A DNA stretch of 64,000 bases from an uncultured Nodularia sp. (GTDB lineage: Bacteria; Cyanobacteriota; Cyanobacteriia; Cyanobacteriales; Nostocaceae): assembly GCA_903911355.1 (NCBI GenBank), contig CAIWDD010000001.1, forward strand, positions 62,001-126,000. Direction: 5' to 3'. A program made the position numbers and the translations under genes. The notes under the pieces are model-generated. The model saw only the letters and a program-made list of their open reading frames with translations, was not told the origin of the DNA and searched no databases. Each line of letters opens with the position of its first letter. The stretch's first letter is position 1. Positions 48,732-56,614 of this stretch are shown here, one piece after another.

Positions 48732-49082
48732 ATGTCACTACAGGCCGTTGGCGCACTTGAAACAAAAGGTTTTCCTGCTGTACTAGCAGCAGCAGATGCG
48801 ATGGTGAAAGCTGGTCGCGTCACCCTTGTTGGTTATATCAGAGTCGGTAGCGCTCGTTTTACAGTAAATATTCGCGGGGATGTTTCCGAGGTCAAAACTG
48901 CTATGGCCGCTGGTGTGGAAGCTGCGGAAAATGTTTATGGTGGTACTTTGGAATCTTGGGTGATTATTCCCCGTCCCCATGAAAACGTGGAAGCTGTTCT
49001 ACCAATCGCCTATACAGATCAGGTTCAACAGTATCGGGATTCTGTAGAAAACCCCATCGTGCGTTCATCTAACAGGTTTTGA
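48732..49082 (+). CDS. ccmK4: Carboxysome shell hexamer protein CcmK4
   Basis: A 116-residue BMC protein with pore segment [11 protein letters not shown] (RVGS in place of KIGS) and a C-terminal tail ending [10 protein letters not shown]. The site AGGAG precedes the ATG by 8 nt. It lies 66 bp after ccmK3 and ends at a strong terminator (49133-49169). Confidence 0.94.
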   Translation: MSLQAVGALETKGFPAVLAAADAMVKAGRVTLVGYIRVGSARFTVNIRGDVSEVKTAMAAGVEAAENVYGGTLESWVIIPRPHENVEAVLPIAYTDQVQQYRDSVENPIVRSSNRF

Positions 49083-49132
49083 TCCCTTCCCATGTTTTGT
49101 ATGGGACCAAAATTCAGCTAAACCTTTAATTT

Positions 49133-49169
49133 ACACACCTTAACTAAAAGTTGAGGTGTGTCTATTTTT
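49133..49169 (+). terminator. Rho-independent terminator of ccmK3-ccmK4
   Basis: ACACACCTTAACT (49133-49145) pairs with AGTTGAGGTGTGT (49149-49161), one G-T pair, 3-nt loop, then CTATTTTT. It is one of the strongest hairpins in the window. Confidence 0.92.
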
Positions 49170-49443
49170 AGCCTCCGTTGGCATACATCAACACAAAAAA
49201 CTAGAATTTTCGTCAATTGTGCATAAAGTTAGTCAATCCAGACGTAATAACAATAAAACATCTCAGATGTTCTGATGTCAAAACTAATTTGACCAGAGTA
49301 GGGCGGCGTTCCTGGTAAATAGGGAAATTGATTAGCACTATTCCCTGACTGAAAAGCACCCCTTCTAGGGTGGCGAATTTATGCGCCCGTACCTTGCATT
49401 TATATTCATGGTCGGGGATACGTTACGGAGGTTCTGGTGATAA
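49170..49443. other. Upstream region of the HetZ-related gene
   Basis: No gene. A CCCTTCTAGGGTGG inverted patch lies near 49360. The ribosome-binding site of the next gene (ACGGAGG, 49425-49431) is at the end. Confidence 0.4.
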
Positions 49444-50640
49444 ATGGGGGTTGTGATGCCGAGTTTAATACAGGTTCTTGAGGGACGCAAGGCAAAGGAT
49501 AGGGAAAATTTAGCTGATTACTGGGGTAAGCGTCTAGCCGCGGAGTGTCCAGAACAAAGTATAGCCAACCGAGAAAGTATTATTCTCTGGCTTTTGGGAA
49601 GTGATTTAAAATGCTCGGATCAGTTGAATCGCCAACAACTCAACATTGCTCAACAATGTATTCAGTATCGCTGGAGGATTTTACATCAGCACTACCTGGG
49701 CTACGGAAGAGAAGTGGCCTATCGTCACCTACTAATTCGTTTAGCAGGTTTGGTGACATTACGCAATAAGATTCAGACTTGGGTTTCTTTGAGTTGCGAT
49801 CGCCAGCGTACTGTCATCGATGTGTTACAAGAAGTCTTACAAGACCTATTGCAAAATGATCGATATATGCACCAGCAAATGGCTTGTATCGCTGAATTTA
49901 CCATCGATCAACGGCTGCGGGATACCCTTTTATTTGCCAGTATAGAAGAGTATTCTATGCGCCCAATACGTAATCAACCCTTACTCCTATACAGATTTGT
50001 CAACTACCTGCGGCGAATTCAGCGTGGTGGCTTAACCCAAGTGCCAAATACTGAATTGGTCAAGATGGTTTCGGTACACACCCTCTCAGATAACAGTGAG
50101 AATGGCTTGACCCGGGCTGATCATCGAGCGATCGCCCAATATCAAAGGACACAAGAACTAGAAGAACAGCAGATACTGAGGCATCTGGTAAAAAAAGAAT
50201 TTGCCGAATATTTACGACAAACCCTAGGAAAAGAGGCAGTAGAGTGGCTGAGTTTGTATCTGCAAGGGCAGTCTCAAGATGACATCGCGAAAAAACTACA
50301 TAAGTCCACCAAGGAAATTTACCGACTACGAGAAAAAATTAGCTACCATGCCGTGCGCATCTTTGCCCTCAAAGTTAATCCAGAACTGGTTGATAACTGG
50401 TTGGCAATATCCCTCCCGGAAAATAATTTGGGGCTAACTGAAAACCAATGGCAGCGACTGTACGAAATCTTAACTCCTATGAAGCGACAGATCCTAGACT
50501 TGCGTAAAGCAGGTAACTCTATAGAAGCAACGTCTAAACAGTTAAACCTCAGCCAGCATCAAGTCTTAGCCGAATGGAGAAAAGTTTATCTCGCAGCCCA
50601 ATCTTTAAGAACTCGGAATACGAACTGTCCCAGGATCTAG
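49444..50640 (+). CDS. HetZ-related protein
   Basis: A 398-residue homolog of HetZ with the same plan: a helical N-terminal core and, in the C-terminal half, tandem HTH-like segments (QDDIAKKLHKSTKEIYRLRE, ~280-299; IEATSKQLNLSQHQVLAEW, ~360-378). The phrase NLGLTENQWQRLYEIL parallels NLGLTPQQWHNYTELL of the HetZ at 15750. Nostocales carry two to three HetZ-family genes; this one's role is not established as far as I recall. The ATG at 49444 follows GGAGG by 12 nt; a second ATG is four codons on. Confidence 0.82.
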   Translation: MGVVMPSLIQVLEGRKAKDRENLADYWGKRLAAECPEQSIANRESIILWLLGSDLKCSDQLNRQQLNIAQQCIQYRWRILHQHYLGYGREVAYRHLLIRLAGLVTLRNKIQTWVSLSCDRQRTVIDVLQEVLQDLLQNDRYMHQQMACIAEFTIDQRLRDTLLFASIEEYSMRPIRNQPLLLYRFVNYLRRIQRGGLTQVPNTELVKMVSVHTLSDNSENGLTRADHRAIAQYQRTQELEEQQILRHLVKKEFAEYLRQTLGKEAVEWLSLYLQGQSQDDIAKKLHKSTKEIYRLREKISYHAVRIFALKVNPELVDNWLAISLPENNLGLTENQWQRLYEILTPMKRQILDLRKAGNSIEATSKQLNLSQHQVLAEWRKVYLAAQSLRTRNTNCPRI

Positions 50641-50943
50641 GCCAAAGATGGGGAATGTCGCAGATCCGGTTAAATGTGGGAAACTACCTATATATAATCA
50701 ATCTGGGACTGGTGAAATATGTTCAAAAGTTGACTGTAATTATATGTGCTGAGATTGCGGCAATATAACAGATAGAAATGTGCCACATAGACAATTCGTT
50801 TTCATTCCGCATCTAGTGCTGCGGTAAGGTATACGGAAAATATGCTGTAACAGTATAAACTCTTACGCAAAAATTCCGAGTAACATCCGTGATAACCAGA
50901 GCATGGCGAGTGTCAATCGGTCTTAAGTCTACAGTTGTTAAAT

Positions 50944-50992
50944 ATTAACTATTGACTATTGACCATTAACTCTTGACTATTAACTATTAAGT
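50944..50992 (+). repeat. Heptanucleotide tandem repeat (STRR), seven units
   Basis: Seven imperfect 7-mers of consensus ATTRACT (ATTAACT, ATTGACT, ATTGACC, ATTAACT, CTTGACT, ATTAACT, ATTAAGT) fill the 24 bp-distant upstream side of the M61 peptidase gene. Such short tandem repeats are characteristic of heterocystous cyanobacteria. The remaining ~300 bp of this intergenic region show no gene. Confidence 0.85.
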
Positions 50993-51016
50993 GAGGATTT
51001 ATAACTCTTTTTACAC

Positions 51017-52801
51017 ATGATTAAAGCAACAGCACCTCATATCGAGATTGGCATCCAGGAAACAGTACCGACAATTCATTACCTTGTGGCAATGCCTCAA
51101 CCAGAAACTCACCTGTTTGAGGTTACATTGGAGCTAACTAACCATTCATCGCAAATTCTTGACTTGAAAATGCCAGTATGGACACCAGGGTCATACTTGG
51201 TGCGAGAATACGCGAAAAATCTCCAAGATTTTGCCGCCTTTGCCGGCGATAAGCCTTTAAACTGGCGAAAAATTAGTAAAAACCACTGGCAGGTAAATAC
51301 AAGTGGTGTTTCACAGTTAAGTGTGCGTTACCGAATCTTTGCCAATGAGCTATCGGTACGGACGAATCATTTAGATAAGACTCACGCCTATTTCAATGGT
51401 GCTGCACTGTTTTTTAGACTCCCTGGTTGGGAAAGTCTACCAATTCAGATTACTGTCGTACCACCACAGCCAGACTGGCGGGTAACTACTTCTTTACCGA
51501 CAGTTGGTGGGCAAAGCCATACTTTCTGTGCCGGGGATTTTGATACCCTTGTGGATAGCCCCTTTGAAATTGGTAAGCACCAATCATATTACTTTGAGGT
51601 TTTGGACAAGCCCCATGAACTGGCTATCTGGGGAGAAGGGAATTTACCATCAGAACGGGTAATTACTGATATCAAAAAAATTATTCAGGTAGAAGCTGAG
51701 ATGTTTGGGGGTTTACCCTATGACAGATATATTTTTCTCCTGCATTTATTCGCCCAAGCTTATGGAGGATTGGAGCATAAAAACTGTTGTTCATTAATTT
51801 ACCAGCGTTTTGGCTTTCGCAATCAGGAGAATTACGAGCGGTTTGTGCAATTAGTGGCACATGAATTTTTTCACCTGTGGAATGTCAAGCGGATTCGCCC
51901 CAAAGGGTTAGAAGTGTTTGATTATGAGCAGGAAAACTATACACCTTCTTTGTGGTTCTGTGAAGGAACTACAAGTTACTATGACTTACTGATTCCTTTG
52001 CGAGCTGGCATTTATGATGCTAAGTCTTATTTAAATCATTTGAGTAAGGAAATTACTAGATTTCTGACAACGCCAGGGCGCAAGGTGCAAACACTCGCGG
52101 AGTCGAGTTTTGATGCTTGGATTAAACTTTATCGTCCAGATGCCAATAGCAGCAATTCCCAAATGTCCTATTATCTTAAAGGGGAAATGGTTTCTTTGTT
52201 GCTAGACTTGTTGATTAGAGCGCGACATGGCAATAAGCGATCGCTTGATGATGTCATGCTGCAAATGTGGCGGAAATTTGGAGAACCGGAACTTGGCTAC
52301 ACCCCGGAAGAGTTACAGGAGGTAGTTGAATCAGTAGCGGGTGTGGATTTGTCCAATTTCTTTGAATCCTACATTAACAGCACTGATGAATTACCTTTTA
52401 ATCATTACTTCCAACCCTTCGGTTTACATCTGGTAGCGGAACGGGAAGAAGCACCTTATTTAGGTATCAAGGTGAAAACCGAACATGGCCGGGAAGTAAT
52501 TAAATCTGTAGAAGTGGGTTCACCAGCACAACTAGCGGGAATTGATCCAGGTGATGAGTTGTTGGCCATTGGGGGTGTGCGGTTAACTGCTAGTCAACTT
52601 AATGAGCGCCTGCAAGAGTACCAACCACAGGATAGTATTGAAGTAACAGTTTTCCACCAAGATGAATTACGTACCCATTCTGTTACCCTGGGTACACCAC
52701 GCCCTGGTAAATTTGAGATTTTGCCAGTAGCTAATCCCGATAGCTTACAAAAAGAGAATGGCGCAGGATGGTTAGGAGTACCGATAGTTAATCTTGGTTG
52801 A
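51017..52801 (+). CDS. M61-family metallopeptidase with PDZ domain
   Basis: A 594-residue aminopeptidase of the M61 (glycyl aminopeptidase-like) family. The N-terminal beta domain (~10-175) is followed by the catalytic domain with HEFFHLWNVKRIRP (zinc His ~282 and ~286, Glu ~283, a further Glu in EGTTSYY). A C-terminal PDZ domain (~475-560, YLGIKV..VGSPAQLAGIDPGDELLAIGG) ends the protein. No signal peptide is seen, so it is probably cytosolic. It is monocistronic, downstream of a heptanucleotide repeat array. Confidence 0.92.
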   Translation: MIKATAPHIEIGIQETVPTIHYLVAMPQPETHLFEVTLELTNHSSQILDLKMPVWTPGSYLVREYAKNLQDFAAFAGDKPLNWRKISKNHWQVNTSGVSQLSVRYRIFANELSVRTNHLDKTHAYFNGAALFFRLPGWESLPIQITVVPPQPDWRVTTSLPTVGGQSHTFCAGDFDTLVDSPFEIGKHQSYYFEVLDKPHELAIWGEGNLPSERVITDIKKIIQVEAEMFGGLPYDRYIFLLHLFAQAYGGLEHKNCCSLIYQRFGFRNQENYERFVQLVAHEFFHLWNVKRIRPKGLEVFDYEQENYTPSLWFCEGTTSYYDLLIPLRAGIYDAKSYLNHLSKEITRFLTTPGRKVQTLAESSFDAWIKLYRPDANSSNSQMSYYLKGEMVSLLLDLLIRARHGNKRSLDDVMLQMWRKFGEPELGYTPEELQEVVESVAGVDLSNFFESYINSTDELPFNHYFQPFGLHLVAEREEAPYLGIKVKTEHGREVIKSVEVGSPAQLAGIDPGDELLAIGGVRLTASQLNERLQEYQPQDSIEVTVFHQDELRTHSVTLGTPRPGKFEILPVANPDSLQKENGAGWLGVPIVNLG

Positions 52802-53132
52802 TAGGAGGTTGGGAGGCTGTTTTTGCCTCTCAACCCTAATTATCTGGTTGTTGCAGCTACAAACAACACATCTTTGCAGTTGTTTATTTACGCACAATTA
52901 AACTATACAATTTACACCCAGGAGGATAGCGATCGCCTTCCCCTTGTATGAATAGTATAATAAGTAATTTATCCTGGTCTACCCATGGGGGTGCTGCTCA
53001 ATTTATACCAGTTGATGCTACCAGTAATCAGGCTTTTTCATCGGTGCTTTACAGATTGATGGCTAGTGGCTACCCTAGGGTAATCGATAAATTGCCATTA
53101 TTATTGATTACCGGTAATTCATGTTTGAGCTT
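52802..53132. promoter_or_regulatory. Intergenic region with a -10-like element
   Basis: A consensus-type TATAAT lies at 52956-52961. A 74-codon frame at 52948-53172 overlaps the next gene and lacks a ribosome-binding site, so I do not call it. Confidence 0.4.
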
Positions 53133-54437
53133 ATGCGTATCTTTTCAACCCGAAAACTCCGCTTTACATTAGGTTTTGGTGCTTTGCTGCTCATCAGTAC
53201 AGCCACTAGTACTTTATTCAGTCACTCAAACAGTGAACCAGGGATTTCAAAACATGAGAATAAAAATTATCTTTTAACTAAATCACAGATTTCCCAAGCT
53301 CAAATTTGGCAAAATCCTGTTATTCTTCCCCAAATATCTGATTTAAATATTATCTCCCCAAATGTCTCTACATCTACAATATCTCAAGGGGGAATACCTG
53401 TAAGTTATCCTGTGGTTGACGAGTGGCAAAGGTTCAAGTTTAGTATTCAAGGTAGCCAGGTTTTCAGCCCTGGTAAACTACCCACATCTAATATCAATTT
53501 TCAACAAAGAGATTTATTAACCGTTCTGGTTAACACCAGAAATTATTTTCAAAACCATGCGGATAAAGACCCAAATATTTTTCGGCGGGGTCTGCTCGGT
53601 ACTCAGGGAGTGAGTGTACAGGATATTGTCAGAACTTTAGATTTTATGATTACTGTATTAAGGGAAGATATCGCCAACAATCGGATTACCAGGTTAAAAA
53701 ATCCTGATTTTATTAATGAAAATTTTCGGGTGATTAAATGGACTCCCCATAATCCTAGTGACCGGGGACAGAAGCAAGTAAGAATTACCAAGTATGCTGT
53801 TTTTGAGCATACAGGTTCGCGTACTAAAAGTTCTACTTATAATATCCCAATTTATAGTTTAAAAGATGACCAAATTGCTGATAAATTCTATACTAGATAT
53901 ACAAAACAGGATGTTTTATCAGGGATTTATGAGCCGGGTGGTAAAGAATATGGTAGAGTTAAACCCCTGGCTTATTTGACCCGGAATGGGTTAGAAGAGG
54001 CTTTAATGCAAGGAACAATCCTGATTAATTTTACCGATGGTACTCAAGGATTTTTCAATGTGGATAGAAATAATGGTATTTCCTATGTCCGGGGATTAAA
54101 AGCCACAGCACAACAGCGTTACTGGTACTTTAGAGAAGTGGATGGTATTAAAGGTTACGGACATAATATAAATGCAAAAATTTCTATCAAGCCAGGAGTA
54201 ACTTTTGCTGGGGATGTTCTGAATATGGGCTTAGGTAGAATAGTGGTAATTGAAGATACTAGAGGCGGTCGGCAACATTTACAAATGGGCGTGATTGCCG
54301 ATACGGGCGGAGCATTTTTACCTAATCTTTATCAACTAGACTTTTTAGCGGGAACCTTTAAGAATCGCCAAGAGTTCACCCAGCATATTAGACAATTACC
54401 TGAGTATGTCACAGCATACTTTTTAGTGAAAAAGTGA
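53133..54437 (+). CDS. Secreted MltA/3D-domain-like protein (possible murein transglycosylase)
   Basis: A 434-residue protein from ATG 53133 with an N-terminal signal segment (RKLRFTLGFGALLLIST). The N-terminal half is unremarkable. The C-terminal half resembles the MltA lytic transglycosylase layout: a beta-domain (GTILINFTDGTQGFF, ~290) and the 3D-domain signature IADTGGAFLPNLYQLDFLAG (~395-414), with the Asp of DTGG as expected catalytic residue. It could cleave peptidoglycan in the periplasm. Assignment is by motif memory; a non-catalytic cyanobacterial variant is possible. Confidence 0.6.
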   Translation: MRIFSTRKLRFTLGFGALLLISTATSTLFSHSNSEPGISKHENKNYLLTKSQISQAQIWQNPVILPQISDLNIISPNVSTSTISQGGIPVSYPVVDEWQRFKFSIQGSQVFSPGKLPTSNINFQQRDLLTVLVNTRNYFQNHADKDPNIFRRGLLGTQGVSVQDIVRTLDFMITVLREDIANNRITRLKNPDFINENFRVIKWTPHNPSDRGQKQVRITKYAVFEHTGSRTKSSTYNIPIYSLKDDQIADKFYTRYTKQDVLSGIYEPGGKEYGRVKPLAYLTRNGLEEALMQGTILINFTDGTQGFFNVDRNNGISYVRGLKATAQQRYWYFREVDGIKGYGHNINAKISIKPGVTFAGDVLNMGLGRIVVIEDTRGGRQHLQMGVIADTGGAFLPNLYQLDFLAGTFKNRQEFTQHIRQLPEYVTAYFLVKK

Positions 54438-54698
54438 TAGCTGTTACTTGCAGGGTAAGGGTTTGAGGTTATTGGGTTGCGGTAGTTGCGCACTAACTAG
54501 ACAGGTTCCGCCGGAAAGTCTCTACCAGGCTACAGCTAGGTAAATACAGCATATTTCATCTGAGTAGGTACAAGGGCGGGCAAGATGCCCACCCCACAAA
54601 AATTGTATCATTTATATCTGTACTTCAGATTCTGTGCAAGGTGCTGTAAATATCCCGGCGGGGTGATCATCCCCTATAGTTCAGAATATGTATATTAG

Positions 54699-56327
54699 TT
54701 AACGCCTTTGCCAAATCTTGATGGTTTCATCCCAACTACCAGAGGCTAGGGTGCGACCATCCGGGCTGAAGGCTACTGAAATAACCGCATTTGAATGTCC
54801 GGTGAGGGTAGCGATTTCCTGACGGGTGGCTACATCCCACAGTTTGATGGTTTTATCCTTACTACCAGAGGCTAAGGTGCGACCATCCGGGCTGAAGGCT
54901 AGTGAATAAACCTCACTATGATGTCCGGTGAGGGTGGCGATTTCCTGACCGGTGGCTACATCCCACAGTTTGATGGTTTTATCCAAACCGCCAGAGGCTA
55001 TAGTGCGACCATTGGCTGCGCCACGCAAGCTATCGGGGCTGAAGGCTACTGAATTAACATATCTAGAATGTCCGGTGAGGGTGGCGATTTGCCGCTGGCT
55101 TGCGACATCCCACAGTTTGATAGTCTTATCCGCACCGCCAGAGGCTAAGGTGTGATCTATGGCTGTACCAGGCAAGAAGCTATCGGGGTTGAAGGCTACT
55201 GAACGAACGTAACCTGAATGTCCGGTGAGGGTGGCGATTTGCCGCTGGCTTGCGACATCCCACAGTTTGATGTCATCCGAACTACCAGAGGCTAAAATGC
55301 GACCATCCGGACTAAAGGCTACTGAAAGAACGTAATCTGAATGTCCTGTGAGGGTGGCGATTGACGCCCCCGTGGCGACATCCCACAGTTTGATGGTTTT
55401 ATCCCCACTACCAGAGGCTAAGGTTTTACCATCCGGGCTGAAGGCTAGTGAATAAACCTCACTATGATGTCCGGTAAGGGTAGCGATTTCCTGTCGGTTC
55501 GCTACATCCCACAGTTTGATGGTTTTATCCTTACTACCAGAGGCTAAAATGCGACCATCGGGGCTGAAGGCTACTGAATTAAGATATCTAGAATGTCCGG
55601 TGAGGGTATGCTGCAACTCCCATGAAGATAGATCAATATCTTCTTTAACTGGGGAAACTGTCAAACCTTCTAAATAGCTGCGTAAACCCCCAGAATACAG
55701 ATCAATATCTTCTTTAACTGGGGAAGCTGTCAAACCTTCTAAATAGCTGCGTAAACCCCCAGAATACAGCAACTCATTGATTTTTACCCTGGCTTTCCCC
55801 CCAGTCACAGTTGTCATATTAGTGGGTAAAAACCCTGCTAGGACTAAATGATATTGATTTTGTGCCTCATTGACTTCCTCTTCAATTAAAATACAAACCA
55901 AAACAGCATTTTTGTTAATTTCTTCTTGACTAATTGACCATTCAACTTGATCAAATTTACCCTGACGAGCTTTTACCTGAATACCAATAGATGAATCAGC
56001 AGTTAGGGTAAAGTCTACCTTACCATCACCACCCTGATATTTTTCATAGTCAACCTCCGTAAGCAGATCACTTAAACGGGTTTTAACTACTTCCTCCCCT
56101 AGCTTTCCCTTCATGTTGTTAACAAACAGATCACGAATATGAGAGGAACTACGTTTATATTTATTAGCCATGTCCCAGCAAAACCACCGTAATTGCTGTA
56201 AGGAGTCACCGGTGATCACGGTTAACTCACTGTGCTGTCCTGGCTGGTCACACTGGAGTAAATTACCGGACTTCAGTCGGTTAATAAAGTCTGTTTGTTG
56301 GGCTTGTAATATAGTTTTCCCATCCAT
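54699..56327 (-). CDS. PD-(D/E)XK nuclease-like domain fused to a seven-blade WD40 propeller
   Basis: The N-terminal ~190 residues carry a restriction-nuclease-like core (DUF4365-type): GEE (78-79), Asp105 in GKVDFTLT, and IQVKAR with Gln117 and Lys119, a D..QxK pattern. It reads like an intracellular nuclease or DNA-modification sensor. A 23-residue segment (YSGGLRSYLEGL..SPVKEDIDL) is then duplicated in tandem (~188-233). Residues 237-542 form seven WD40 blades, each with TLTGH and IKLWDVA. Blades 4 and 5 contain extra 9-10-residue insertions. The gene lies downstream of the ATPase at 56615 on the same strand (287 bp). A defence function is inferred, not shown. Confidence 0.75.
   Translation of the reverse strand: MDGKTILQAQQTDFINRLKSGNLLQCDQPGQHSELTVITGDSLQQLRWFCWDMANKYKRSSSHIRDLFVNNMKGKLGEEVVKTRLSDLLTEVDYEKYQGGDGKVDFTLTADSSIGIQVKARQGKFDQVEWSISQEEINKNAVLVCILIEEEVNEAQNQYHLVLAGFLPTNMTTVTGGKARVKINELLYSGGLRSYLEGLTASPVKEDIDLYSGGLRSYLEGLTVSPVKEDIDLSSWELQHTLTGHSRYLNSVAFSPDGRILASGSKDKTIKLWDVANRQEIATLTGHHSEVYSLAFSPDGKTLASGSGDKTIKLWDVATGASIATLTGHSDYVLSVAFSPDGRILASGSSDDIKLWDVASQRQIATLTGHSGYVRSVAFNPDSFLPGTAIDHTLASGGADKTIKLWDVASQRQIATLTGHSRYVNSVAFSPDSLRGAANGRTIASGGLDKTIKLWDVATGQEIATLTGHHSEVYSLAFSPDGRTLASGSKDKTIKLWDVATRQEIATLTGHSNAVISVAFSPDGRTLASGSWDETIKIWQRR
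55632..55769. repeat. Tandem 69-bp duplication inside the nuclease-WD40 gene
   Basis: Units 55632-55700 and 55701-55769 differ at one position or so and encode the doubled 23-residue segment before the WD40 domain. The length is a multiple of three, so the frame is kept. Confidence 0.9.
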
Positions 56328-56614
56328 TAGTAAAAATTCGCCTTCATCTGACCAGGAATATTAATCTCACTCAGGGAGTAGTGTTTTATTTTTAACAGGT
56401 TTTTGGTTAAGGTAATCTCAGACCAGTTTATATTGTAGGGTTTCTAGGGTGTTGTAGGGGTATTAATATCAGTCGTAGTTTGAAAATATCAGATAGGATG
56501 TCTGTAGTGAGTGTTATTGTCTACTTTGGCGAAATGAGAAAATCACAAAAGATTATTTAACAGCGATCGCCTTTTACAACTCAAGTTTAGGCATGATGGG
56601 GATGAAGATATGGT

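Noticed and set aside
52948-53172. 74-codon frame before the MltA-like gene
   Set aside because: It overlaps the start of the next gene in another frame and has a -10-like TATAAT inside its first codons, so it is more likely promoter DNA.
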